DNA of 64,000 bases from Clostridium sp. (lineage in GTDB: Bacteria > Bacillota > Clostridia > Clostridiales > Clostridiaceae). Both the position numbers and the translations under genes were made by a program. The notes beneath the pieces are model-generated. The model did not search any database. It was not told the origin of the DNA and worked only from the letters and a program-made list of their open reading frames with translations. Shown one piece after another: positions 17,566 to 26,101 of the stretch (position 1 is its first letter; the number at the start of each line of letters is the position of its first letter). The stretch covers positions 19,119-83,118 of the forward strand of contig NZ_JAPFDR010000012.1 of assembly GCF_026168755.1 (NCBI RefSeq). Direction: 5' to 3'.

Positions 17566-18300
17566 ATGGACAGAAGATTTTTTGAAAATGACAATATAGA
17601 AGACTTATCTCAAAATAAAAGTGCAAAGAGTTTTCAAAAAATAGACGAAGAAGATGAGGTTCTAAAGGAAAATTATATGTGGAGTGATGAAGATTATGAT
17701 TTTTCATCAGAAATAGATTTCAATGCAAAGGATGAGTATCTAGAGTCAAATGAAGAGGATAATTTAGATTATGATACTCAAGTAAATGAAAATTATAATG
17801 AATTAGAAGAAAGTGAAAGAGAAGAGAATGATAGTAGCTTAGATGAAAATATAATAATGAAAGTTAATTGTCAATGTGAGGATGAATACTCAAATTCAGA
17901 GTGCGATGAATCTTCAGAAGATAAATTTAATTGTAATTATCAATATTGTGATTCAGAGGATAATACAAGTTCCAGCAATGAAACAAGTTCAAGTGATGAA
18001 ACAAGTTCAGATTATAGGTGTGATTGTGATTATCAATACTGTGATTCAGAAGAAGATTATAAATGTAATTGCTATGAATCAGTCCCATGTTCTAGCTCAG
18101 ATAAACATTCTAGTTGTAATGATAATTATAGTAATACATTTAATGAAGATAAAAGATATAGAGAAAACAAAGAATCTTATTTAAAAGGAAAAAAAGAAGG
18201 GTATAACGCAGGATATGAAGCTGGAGCAAGGGATGCGATAAGAGCTGCATATAGGGCTGGTTATAAACGTGGATTAAGAGCTGCAGGTTATAGAATTTAA
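17566..18300 (+). CDS. Acidic, cysteine- and serine-rich protein of unknown function
   Basis: I do not recognise this 244-aa protein. Residues 1-95 are strongly acidic. Residues about 100-187 contain all 12 cysteines, mostly as CxC or YC pairs, with an internal repeat (NCNYQYCDSED and DCDYQYCDSEED) and a Ser/Thr-rich linker (ETSSSDETSSD). The last 45 residues switch to a basic, Gly/Ala/Tyr/Arg-rich segment with four-residue periodicity (GYNAGYEAGARDAIRAAYRA). There is no signal peptide or membrane segment. The layout recalls spore-surface or self-associating proteins, but that is inference. Ribosome site AAGGAG 8 nt upstream; own terminator, so a single-gene unit. Confidence 0.8.
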   Translation: MDRRFFENDNIEDLSQNKSAKSFQKIDEEDEVLKENYMWSDEDYDFSSEIDFNAKDEYLESNEEDNLDYDTQVNENYNELEESEREENDSSLDENIIMKVNCQCEDEYSNSECDESSEDKFNCNYQYCDSEDNTSSSNETSSSDETSSDYRCDCDYQYCDSEEDYKCNCYESVPCSSSDKHSSCNDNYSNTFNEDKRYRENKESYLKGKKEGYNAGYEAGARDAIRAAYRAGYKRGLRAAGYRI

Positions 18301-18314
18301 TATAATAATTATAG

Positions 18315-18348
18315 AAAACGGTAATTACTTTGTAATTGCTGTTTTTTT
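18315..18348 (+). terminator. Intrinsic terminator of the Cys-rich protein gene
   Basis: AAAACGGTAATTAC pairs with GTAATTGCTGTTTT (two G-T pairs) around a TTT loop and is followed by a T run. Confidence 0.85.
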
Positions 18349-18462
18349 ATGAAATAAAATATCAACTATATAATTAGAATAAATGATGATTATATAGGGA
18401 AAATAAAGATAATAGTAAAAAGTACAATTTTATTTCAAGGATAATTTAGGAGGATAAATTTG

Positions 18463-19020
18463 ATGAAAGTTAAATTTAGAGCGGTACTATATTTATTGTT
18501 GATAAGTCTTTTTATAGGATGTAATGAAGTTAACAATAAAATAAATGAAGGAGCTAGTGAAATTGAAAGAAATGAAGGAAAGGATGACCTCCAGGAAACA
18601 TTAACGGTTGCAAATGAAGAAGAATTAGCAATAGCACTAAAAGATGATTATAGAATAACTATAAAAAATAATATTGAGACTAATAATGAATTAATAATGG
18701 AAGGGGATTTTTCAAAAACAGACACTACAGAAGGGAATAAAGTTAGTCATATAGGTAGAGAATTAAATTTATTTTATATAGATAAAAGTAATAATGTTAT
18801 TAATAGTTATACTTTAAGTGTTCCTAGGTTGGTTATAAAAAGTAATGACACAACCATAAAGGGCGGTAAGATTAAGGGCGATATATATGTTGAAAGTGAT
18901 GGATTAATATTAGATGATACGAAAGTTGAAGGAAATCTTTATTTTAAGGATAAAAAGAATAAAGACTCATTTAAATTAGAAAATACAGCTAGTGTATCAG
19001 GGGATATAGAAACTGAATAA
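18463..19020 (+). CDS. Lipoprotein of unknown function with beta-helix-like tail
   Basis: A 185-aa protein with a lipoprotein signal: a hydrophobic core followed by the lipobox LFIGC, so it should be anchored on the outer face of the membrane. The C-terminal third shows short repeating strands separated by G/D turns (TTIKGGKIKGDIYVESDG ... VEGNLYF ... SVSGDIETE), a pattern seen in right-handed beta-helix proteins. No enzyme motif is visible. An AGGAGG lies 6 nt before TTG 18460 and 9 nt before ATG 18463; I give the ATG but the TTG is possible. It heads the way to the phasin/UbiB pair but is about 145 nt away. Confidence 0.72.
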   Translation: MKVKFRAVLYLLLISLFIGCNEVNNKINEGASEIERNEGKDDLQETLTVANEEELAIALKDDYRITIKNNIETNNELIMEGDFSKTDTTEGNKVSHIGRELNLFYIDKSNNVINSYTLSVPRLVIKSNDTTIKGGKIKGDIYVESDGLILDDTKVEGNLYFKDKKNKDSFKLENTASVSGDIETE

Positions 19021-19166
19021 ATTATTATTAGATATAGTAATAGTTAAATTTTATCACATATAGAATATATTTTAAGTTTAATTACATAAGTATATATTAG
19101 ATATAAAAAATATATTATTGTAAATAATTTAAATTAGCAAAATTATTTTTAATATGGAGGCTAAAA

Positions 19167-19481
19167 ATGATGGATGAAATAAAAAAAGTGTTACTATTTG
19201 GTGTGGGAGCTGTAGCAAGCACATATGAAAGGGCAACAGAAGTAGTAGATGATCTTGTAAAAAAGGGGAAAATAACAATAGATGAAGGAAAGGAATTAGG
19301 AGAGGAATTAAAAAGAACATTTAAAGAAAAGGCAAAGGAAAAGGAAGAATTGTCTAATACAAATGGGAATAATATAAGGAATATAGAAGCTAGTAATTAT
19401 GTTTTAAGAGATGAGTATGAAATGTTAAAAGCTAGAGTATATAAGCTTGAAAAGTTAGTTAATAAAGAAGATGAAAAATAG
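19167..19481 (+). CDS. Phasin-like helical protein
   Basis: A 104-aa, almost wholly helical, charged protein. It opens with MMDEIKKVLLFGVGAVASTYERATEVVDDLVKKG-like sequence (an amphipathic start followed by a long charged helix) and ends in a short coiled coil (RDEYEMLKARVYKLEKLVNK). This matches the small phasin-superfamily proteins that commonly precede AarF/UbiB kinase genes in Firmicutes. A direct role in polyhydroxyalkanoate granules is not implied. GGAGG precedes the start, and the gene ends 22 nt before the kinase gene, so the two are an operon. Confidence 0.72.
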   Translation: MMDEIKKVLLFGVGAVASTYERATEVVDDLVKKGKITIDEGKELGEELKRTFKEKAKEKEELSNTNGNNIRNIEASNYVLRDEYEMLKARVYKLEKLVNKEDEK

Positions 19482-19503
19482 AAGCTTATATTGGAGGTAA
19501 GTA

Positions 19504-21108
19504 ATGGAGGGGAATTCTGTTAATCGGTTTAAAGAAATATTAAAGGTATTTACTAATTATGGATTGGAATATCTTTTAGGTAAAAAAGAAGATAAAATAA
19601 AAAATTCCCCTTCAAATCTTAGAAAAGCATTTGAAGAACTGGGGCCAACATTTATTAAAATTGGTCAAATATTAAGTACAAGGCCAGAATTAGTTAATGA
19701 AGAGTATATAGTAGAACTATCAAAGTTACAAGATAATGTCCCAGCAGAAGATTTTGAAGAAATGGCTAAAGTATTTTATAATGAATTTTCTAAAAAAATA
19801 GAAGATGAATTTTTATTTATAAATAAAAATCCAATAGCCTCAGCTTCTGTAGCACAAGTATATAAAGGTATATTAAAGAATGGAAATGAGATAGTAATAA
19901 AAATTCAAAGGCCTAATATTAAAGAAAAAATGGATATGGATTTTGAGATTTTATTAGGTTTAAGCGGAAAAGTAAGCAAAATATTTAAAGATTCTATAGT
20001 CAATCCTAAAGAAATTTTATTAGAGATTAAAGCGGCTACCGAGAAAGAGTTAAATTTTAGTTTTGAAGCTGAAAATATAGAGAAATTTAAAGATTTAAAT
20101 AAAGATATACCATGTATATATGCACCTTATGTAATAAATGAGTATACAGGAAGTAAAGTTTTAACATTAGAGAGCATACAAGGATTTAAAATTAATGATA
20201 GGGAATCTATTGAAATACTAGGTTATGATAAAGAAGATATATCAAGAAAGTTAGTACTTTCATATTTTAAACAAGTATTAAGAGATGGATTTTTTCATGG
20301 AGATCCTCATCCAGGAAATATATTAATAAGAGATGGACAAATATGTTTTATTGATTTTGGTATTGTTGGAGAGTTATCCAGTGAAAAGCAACGTGAATTA
20401 AATAGTGCCATTGAAGCTATTGCAAATGAGGATATAGATAAATTAACTGACTTTGTTATGAGTATAGGAATAAAAAGTGGAAAAGTTGATAGAGAAATAT
20501 TATATAAAGATATAGATTATATTTTTAGAAATTATTATACTACATCTTTAAAGAATATAAAAATCTCAGTTTTATTTCAAGAAATATCATCTATTGCAAA
20601 GAGAAATAACTTAAGGTTAGCAAGTGACTTTACTATGCTCATAAGGACAATGGTAATCGTTGAAGGATTAGTAGCTGAACTTTCCCCAGAGCTTAATATT
20701 ATAAGTTTAGTTATTCCATATGTTAAAGATTATTATAAAGAATATTTCTTATCACAATTTGATGCTAATGATTATTTATTAAAAGGCTATAAACTAACAA
20801 GAGATACTTTAAATATACCATCAAAGATTATAACTTTATCAGATACATTGATTAAAGGAAGGGGGAAAGTAAATATTGTAATAGAGGATAAGGAGAAATA
20901 TATAAATGTATTAAACAAAATGGTTAATAGATTAGCCTTTGCTTTAGTTATAGCAGGAATGGTTGTTGCTTCATCTTTAATAATTAATAAAAATCCTGAG
21001 CCTAAAGTATATGGAATATCAATTATTGGAATGGGGGGATATTTTGTTTCTGCAATTTTAGGATTATGGTTGTTAATATCAATAATTAGATCTGGAAGTT
21101 TAAAATAA
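19504..21108 (+). CDS. AarF/UbiB (ABC1/ADCK) family atypical kinase
   Basis: A 534-aa ABC1-family protein. The diagnostic KxGQ motif is in LGPTFIKIGQILSTRPELV (near residue 55), the alanine-rich ATP loop is ASASVAQVYKG (near 117), followed by VIKIQRP (the ATP lysine), HGDPHPGNI (near 265) and IDFG (near 280). Two hydrophobic helices at the C terminus (about 475-530) anchor it in the membrane. Elsewhere UbiB supports ubiquinone synthesis; clostridia lack ubiquinone, so the substrate here is another lipid or unknown. Cotranscribed with the phasin-like gene. Confidence 0.9.
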   Translation: MEGNSVNRFKEILKVFTNYGLEYLLGKKEDKIKNSPSNLRKAFEELGPTFIKIGQILSTRPELVNEEYIVELSKLQDNVPAEDFEEMAKVFYNEFSKKIEDEFLFINKNPIASASVAQVYKGILKNGNEIVIKIQRPNIKEKMDMDFEILLGLSGKVSKIFKDSIVNPKEILLEIKAATEKELNFSFEAENIEKFKDLNKDIPCIYAPYVINEYTGSKVLTLESIQGFKINDRESIEILGYDKEDISRKLVLSYFKQVLRDGFFHGDPHPGNILIRDGQICFIDFGIVGELSSEKQRELNSAIEAIANEDIDKLTDFVMSIGIKSGKVDREILYKDIDYIFRNYYTTSLKNIKISVLFQEISSIAKRNNLRLASDFTMLIRTMVIVEGLVAELSPELNIISLVIPYVKDYYKEYFLSQFDANDYLLKGYKLTRDTLNIPSKIITLSDTLIKGRGKVNIVIEDKEKYINVLNKMVNRLAFALVIAGMVVASSLIINKNPEPKVYGISIIGMGGYFVSAILGLWLLISIIRSGSLK

Positions 21109-21202
21109 ATATTAAGTTTATATAGTGATTGTAATATTACTAATATAATTTTTAATTAGAGTAAATACTATATTAGAAATAATATAAGAAAGGGGAGTTA
21201 AA

Positions 21203-23827
21203 ATGCATTATAAAAAGGAGTACTCAGATGTATTAAAAGAAGTAGAAAGTACAATAAATGGTATATCAGAAGAGGAAGCTAAAAATAGATTAGCCCAAAA
21301 TGGTGCTAATGAATTAAAAGAGTCCGACAAAGTTCCTATATGGAAAATGTTCTTAGAAAGCTTTAAAGATCCTTTAGTAATAATACTACTTATTGCAGCA
21401 ATTGTACAAATATTTTTAGGGGAATTTGTTGAATCTATTATTATATTTGTTGTAGTAATTTTAAATTCTGTACTAGGTGTAACACAAACAAGAAAGGCAG
21501 AGAGCTCCTTAGATAGTTTGAAAAAGTTATCATCACCTAATGCCAAAGTACTTAGAGATGGAAAGAAAAAAACTATTCCAGTTAGAGATATAGTAGTAGG
21601 AGACATAGTGTTTTTAGAGGCTGGAGATTATATACCAGCAGATGGAAGAATAATAGAAGCACAAACTCTTAAGGTAGTTGAAGGAATGCTTACAGGTGAA
21701 GCCGAAGCTGTTCTAAAGCATAGTGAAAAAATAGGAGAAGAAGTTGGAATTGGAGACCAAAGAAATATGGTTTTCAGTGGTGCTACGGTTGTTTATGGAA
21801 GGGGAACTTTAGTTGTTACAGCAACTGGTATGAATACAGAAGTAGGAAAAGTGGCTACATTATTAGAAACTGCAGGAAATAAGCAAACACCTTTACAAGC
21901 TAAGCTTGATGAATTTGGTAAGAAGCTAGGAATAATAATAATGATTTTAGCAGCTCTAATTTTTATAGTTCAAGTAATTAGAGGATATATTTCAGGTCAA
22001 AATATGAGTACTTTAATATTTGATTCATTTATGTTTGCTATAGCAGTTGCTGTTGCAGCTATACCAGAAGCTTTATCCTCAATAGTAACTATTGTACTTG
22101 CAGTAGGAACAAAGGATATGGCAAAGAAACAGGCTATAATAAGAAAATTACCTGCAGTAGAAACTTTAGGTTCAACTAGCGTTATTTGTACAGATAAGAC
22201 AGGTACACTAACTCAGAATAAAATGACAGTTGTTGATTTCTTTATGTATGGCGTTAGTAAATATTCAGTTGATGAAAAAGGAAATGATTCGGAGCAAGTT
22301 GAAGCAATAAATTTATCATCTACATTGTGTAATGATTCGGAAATAACAGAAGCAGGAAAGGAAATTGGGGATCCAACAGAAATTGCACTTCTCCACTTTG
22401 CAGATAAAAGAGGGATAGACTATAAGGAGCTAAGAGAAAAATATGATAGATTAAGCGAAATACCTTTTGATTCAGATAGAAAGTTAATGTCTACGGTGAA
22501 TTCTATCAATGGAGATGCAATTATGTTTACTAAGGGAGCACCAGATGTTGTTTTTTCAAGATCAAAATATGCATTAAATGATGGTGAAATAGTAGAAATA
22601 GATGATAAGATTATAGAGCAGTATAGAAAAGTTAATGAGGAATTTTCAAATAGGGCATTAAGAGTATTAGCTTTTGCTATAAAAGATGTTCCAGATGATA
22701 ATTTTGTTCCTTGTTTAGAGGATGAAGTAGAAATGACTTTAGTTGGATTAATGGCGATGATAGACCCACCAAGAGAACAAGTTTATGATGCGGTAAAAGA
22801 AGCAATTGGTGCAGGTATAAAGACAGTAATGATAACAGGAGATCATAAAACAACAGCTTCAGCCATTGCAAGAGAAATTGGAATAATGGCAGAAGATGAT
22901 ATATCTTTAACAGGTCAAGAGCTAGATTCATTATCAGAAACAGAACTTAAAAATAAACTAGAGCATATTACTGTATATGCAAGAGTTTCACCAGAAAATA
23001 AAATACGTATAGTTAAGGCTTGGCAGGAAAAAGGTTATATTACAGCAATGACAGGAGATGGTGTTAATGATGCACCTGCATTAAAGCAAGCTGATATAGG
23101 GATTGGTATGGGAAGTGGTACTGATGTTGCAAAGGATGCATCAGCAATGATTTTAACAGATGATAATTTTTCAACAATAGTATCTGCTATAGAGGTAGGA
23201 AGAACAGTTTATAGTAATATTAAAAAGGCAATCACATATCTGTTTGCAGGAAATTTAGGAGCTATAATTGCAATATTATTTGCTGTATTTGTAAATTGGC
23301 CAAATCCATTTACTGCATTGCAATTATTATTTATAAATTTAATAAATGATTCATTACCAGCAATAGCCTTAGGATTAGAGGCATCAGAGCCAAATATAAT
23401 GAAAGAAAAGCCAAGAGATATAAACGAAGGGATACTTGCAGGAGGAACATTAAAGGATGTCGTTTTTAGGGGATGTATTATTGGAGTTATAGTAATATTA
23501 GCTCAATATATAGGAAACTCACATTCACCAGAACTTGGCGCTGCAATGGCTTTCTCTACAGTAACTTTAGCAAGAATATTTCAAACATTACCAGCTAGAT
23601 CAAATTATATGCCAGTATTAAAATTAGGGTTATTTAAAAATAAATATGCAATTGGAGCAATATTAGTATGTTTATGTTTATATTCTATTGTATTGATACC
23701 AGGAGTAAGAGGAATATTTAATATTCCAGAAACTTTTGGATGGGTACAGTTTGGAATATGCTTAGGTTTTTCTATACTGGCAGCATTAATAATGGATTTA
23801 ACTAAATTTTTTAATAAAATAAAATAA
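21203..23827 (+). CDS. Calcium-transporting P-type ATPase (P-II, PMR1/SERCA-like)
   Basis: An 874-aa P-type ATPase. Landmarks in order: N-terminal cation-ATPase domain, the A-domain TGEAEAV (near 156), the metal-site helix AIPEALSSIVTIVLAVG (near 285), the phosphorylated Asp331 in DKTGTLTQNKM, nucleotide-binding KGAPDVVF, hinge TGDGVNDAPALKQADIGIGMG (near 625), and six C-terminal helices containing LLFINLINDSLPAIALG (near 720). PEAL and NLINDSLP replace residues that distinguish Ca from Na/K pumps, and Ca2+ is the usual substrate of such bacterial enzymes; Mn2+ is possible. Ribosome site AAGGGGAG. Ends at a bidirectional terminator. Confidence 0.92.
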   Translation: MHYKKEYSDVLKEVESTINGISEEEAKNRLAQNGANELKESDKVPIWKMFLESFKDPLVIILLIAAIVQIFLGEFVESIIIFVVVILNSVLGVTQTRKAESSLDSLKKLSSPNAKVLRDGKKKTIPVRDIVVGDIVFLEAGDYIPADGRIIEAQTLKVVEGMLTGEAEAVLKHSEKIGEEVGIGDQRNMVFSGATVVYGRGTLVVTATGMNTEVGKVATLLETAGNKQTPLQAKLDEFGKKLGIIIMILAALIFIVQVIRGYISGQNMSTLIFDSFMFAIAVAVAAIPEALSSIVTIVLAVGTKDMAKKQAIIRKLPAVETLGSTSVICTDKTGTLTQNKMTVVDFFMYGVSKYSVDEKGNDSEQVEAINLSSTLCNDSEITEAGKEIGDPTEIALLHFADKRGIDYKELREKYDRLSEIPFDSDRKLMSTVNSINGDAIMFTKGAPDVVFSRSKYALNDGEIVEIDDKIIEQYRKVNEEFSNRALRVLAFAIKDVPDDNFVPCLEDEVEMTLVGLMAMIDPPREQVYDAVKEAIGAGIKTVMITGDHKTTASAIAREIGIMAEDDISLTGQELDSLSETELKNKLEHITVYARVSPENKIRIVKAWQEKGYITAMTGDGVNDAPALKQADIGIGMGSGTDVAKDASAMILTDDNFSTIVSAIEVGRTVYSNIKKAITYLFAGNLGAIIAILFAVFVNWPNPFTALQLLFINLINDSLPAIALGLEASEPNIMKEKPRDINEGILAGGTLKDVVFRGCIIGVIVILAQYIGNSHSPELGAAMAFSTVTLARIFQTLPARSNYMPVLKLGLFKNKYAIGAILVCLCLYSIVLIPGVRGIFNIPETFGWVQFGICLGFSILAALIMDLTKFFNKIK

Positions 23828-23850
23828 TAATTTTAAATTTAAATAAAAAC

Positions 23851-23880
23851 AAGGAAGATGTTTAATAATTCATCTTCCTT
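23851..23880. terminator. Bidirectional terminator between P-ATPase and fprA
   Basis: AAGGAAGATG pairs perfectly with CATCTTCCTT around a 10-nt loop, midway between two convergent stop codons (23827 and 23889). Confidence 0.85.
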
Positions 23881-23888
23881 AGCTTTAT

Positions 23889-25100
23889 TTATTTTAAAAC
23901 TTTTTTTGCAAAATCTAAACCGAAATTATAAGCAGCATTTAGGTTTTCTTCACTAGGCTTAAATAATATTCCAAGTGGTTCAGAAACAATATTTAATTTT
24001 AATTGTTTATATCTTTCATTTATATTTTTAAGAGCTTCTCCACTCCAACCATAAGAACCGAAACAACTTACAGGTAATCCTCTATGAATTACAGGATTTA
24101 ATGAAGATAAAATAGTCCATATTTGTGGTAAAGTATCAGCTAGTAAAGTGGAAGAACCAAGTAATAATCCACTACACTCATTAATTTCTTTTAGTACTTC
24201 ATTCATATCAGCAGTTACTAAATTATACATTAATATATCTGCATCAAAGTTAGCTGCTTCAATTCCTTTTTTTATTGCTTCAGCAATAGTTTCAGTATAT
24301 CCATAAGCAGTTACGTAAGGGATAACTATGCTTTGTTTTTCTCTTTTTACAGGTTGACACCATTCTCTATATAAGTTAGTAAATTTTTCAATATTTGAGC
24401 TATCTAGAACTAAACCATGCCCAGGACAAATATAACTTAATTTTAAATCTTTAATCTTATCCAGTGCTTTTAGCATAAATGGCTTGAATGGACCCATAAT
24501 CATTCTAAAGTAATAATTATAAGCTTCAACATAATCATCTTCTTTATTATCTTCTATAGAGCTTTTTAATATACGTTCATCGCAGTAGTGAGCTCCGAAA
24601 GAGTCACAAGTGATTAATGTTTCATTTTCAATAACGTAAGTATACATTGTATCAGGCCAATGTAATTGAGGAACACTATAGAATTTAAGAGTTTTATTTC
24701 CTAATGATAAAGTTTCACCATCTTTTACAATTTTGCTTTTGAATGGTTTATTGATAATTTCACTTAAATATTTAATAGCAAGTGCAGATCCAACAACAGT
24801 TGCATTTGGGGCATATTCTAATATTTTTTCTACTGAACCAGCATGGTCTGGTTCTGTATGATTTACAACAACATAATTTATATCTTCTAAATTTACTATT
24901 GAACGAACTTTTTCTAAATGTTCATCGAAGAATTTTTCTTTTACAGTTTCAAATAAAGCAATACCTTCAGAACCTTTTAAAATATAAGAATTGTATGATG
25001 TACCGAATTTAGTTTCCATTATTATGTCAAAAATTCTTAAGTTTGGGTCAAGAGCTCCTACCCAAAATAAGTCTTCAGTTATTTTGAATGTTTTAGCCAT
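23889..25100 (-). CDS. fprA: Flavodiiron protein (A-type flavoprotein, FprA)
   Basis: A 403-aa flavodiiron protein, an oxygen- or nitric-oxide-reducing detoxification enzyme of anaerobes. The N-terminal metallo-beta-lactamase-like domain has the diiron ligands His81, Glu83, Asp85 (NHTEPDHAGS), His147 (QLHWPD), Asp166 (TCDSFGAH) and a His in ICPGHG near 228. The C-terminal half (from about 255) is a flavodoxin domain with an FMN-binding TAYGYTETIA loop and GSYGWSGEA. No rubredoxin domain is fused, so electrons must come from a separate donor. A near-consensus promoter with an overlapping PerR-like box lies upstream. Confidence 0.95.
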   Translation of the reverse strand: MAKTFKITEDLFWVGALDPNLRIFDIIMETKFGTSYNSYILKGSEGIALFETVKEKFFDEHLEKVRSIVNLEDINYVVVNHTEPDHAGSVEKILEYAPNATVVGSALAIKYLSEIINKPFKSKIVKDGETLSLGNKTLKFYSVPQLHWPDTMYTYVIENETLITCDSFGAHYCDERILKSSIEDNKEDDYVEAYNYYFRMIMGPFKPFMLKALDKIKDLKLSYICPGHGLVLDSSNIEKFTNLYREWCQPVKREKQSIVIPYVTAYGYTETIAEAIKKGIEAANFDADILMYNLVTADMNEVLKEINECSGLLLGSSTLLADTLPQIWTILSSLNPVIHRGLPVSCFGSYGWSGEALKNINERYKQLKLNIVSEPLGILFKPSEENLNAAYNFGLDFAKKVLK

Positions 25101-25156
25101 GTGAATAATCTCCTTTTACAATTTAATATCAAATCTATAAGTTCTAATTCTAACTT

Positions 25157-25171
25157 CTATAATAATTATAG
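25157..25171. promoter_or_regulatory. PerR-type box overlapping the fprA -10
   Basis: CTATAATAATTATAG is a 7-1-7 inverted repeat differing from the PerR consensus TTATAATNATTATAA only in the outermost bases. Read on the minus strand it contains the TATAAT -10 of fprA. Confidence 0.7.
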
Positions 25172-25192
25172 TCCAACAATAATTATTGTCAA
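25163..25192 (-). promoter_or_regulatory. fprA promoter
   Basis: On the minus strand a perfect TTGACA -35 is followed after about 16 nt by TATAAT. A second palindrome, ACAATAATTATTGT (25176-25189), lies between -35 and -10. Both elements overlap operators, consistent with tight repression. Confidence 0.75.
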
Positions 25193-25328
25193 TAAACAAA
25201 CAAAGAGATAATTATAAATTAATAAACTTAAATTTAATATTTTTAAAATAGTAAATAAATATTCTAGGTTATATATTTAATATAGTAATTTATTTCTATA
25301 GATAAATTAAGTATCAGAGATAAATAGA

Positions 25329-25358
25329 AAATAGCTAAGGGAAATAACTTAGCTATTT
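25329..25358 (-). terminator. Intrinsic terminator of the HxlR-family gene
   Basis: AAATAGCTAAG pairs with CTTAGCTATTT around an 8-nt loop; the stop codon of the minus-strand gene lies inside the hairpin, and T-rich sequence follows on that strand. Confidence 0.75.
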
Positions 25359-25728
25359 AAACAGGGTGTTTAGTTCTTGAGTACTCAATTCCATATGTAT
25401 ACATAGATTCTAGAATAGGAATTATTTTTTCTCCTATGTCAGTAAGCCCGTATTCTACTTTGGGAGGAATTACGGGATATACCTTTCTAAAAATAAGGTT
25501 ATCTTCTTCAAGACTTCTCAATTGATTAGTTAGCATTTTTTGAGTAGTATTAGGTAATTTTCTTTTAAGTTCACTAAATCTTAGTGTTCCATTACTTAAA
25601 TACCATAATATTAGAATTTTCCATTTTCCTGATAGTATTCTATGTACAAGAATCATAGGACATGTATCATATTTTGCACAACGATTTTTAAGGTGACAAT
25701 CATTATGAAAAGAAAGGGTTTTACTCAT
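25357..25728 (-). CDS. HxlR/DUF24-family transcriptional regulator
   Basis: A 123-aa winged-helix regulator of the HxlR type. The signature CPMILVHRILSGKWKILILWYL is at about residues 23-44, followed by LRFSELKRKLPNTTQKMLT and the wing segment PVIPPKVEYGLTDIG. Cys23, in the position used by redox- and electrophile-sensing members such as YodB, is present along with two N-terminal cysteines (Cys11, Cys17), so thiol sensing is plausible but unproven. Ribosome site GGAGG. It is divergent from the second PFOR gene and has a strong palindrome in its leader. Confidence 0.85.
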   Translation of the reverse strand: MSKTLSFHNDCHLKNRCAKYDTCPMILVHRILSGKWKILILWYLSNGTLRFSELKRKLPNTTQKMLTNQLRSLEEDNLIFRKVYPVIPPKVEYGLTDIGEKIIPILESMYTYGIEYSRTKHPV

Positions 25729-25795
25729 TATGAAACCTCCTTATTTAAAGTACACTTATAATAATAACATATTTAATTATTTAAAACTATATACT

Positions 25796-25815
25796 TAGTA
25801 TCTTTTTTGATACTA
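25796..25815. promoter_or_regulatory. Candidate HxlR-family operator
   Basis: TAGTATC-TTTTTT-GATACTA is a 7-bp inverted repeat in the 373-nt divergent gap, 68 nt from the HxlR-type start and 287 nt before the PFOR start. Autoregulation is the simplest reading. The rest of this gap (25816-26101) is AT-rich and presumably holds the PFOR promoter. Confidence 0.5.
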
Positions 25816-26101
25816 TATATAAAAAAAGTGCCTTATTGTACAAGAAGTATATAAATAGTATTATTAGGAATATCGAGTATGATTAAAAATTTATTTAAAA
25901 AATATAGTTAAATAATAAAAATAAATGTATAATTATAGTGTTTTTCTATTGAAGAAATTGAAGTATATGATTATACTAAGAATAGTGACAAAAGGTTACA
26001 AATTATAATAAAAAGTTTTCTAAAGAAAAGAACTAGAAAAAAATAAAAATAATTATAATTATTATTAAAACACTTAGGATGATGAAAGAAGGTATATTAT
26101 C

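Noticed and set aside
17876..18184. 102-codon ORF in a second frame inside the Cys-rich protein gene
   Set aside because: Low-complexity isoleucine/valine-rich shadow of the acidic Ser/Cys-rich frame, without its own ribosome site.
17566..18300. Considered as a metallothionein or ferredoxin
   Set aside because: Cysteine spacing is mostly CxC/YC with long serine linkers and the protein is much larger than either family; no Fe-S consensus.
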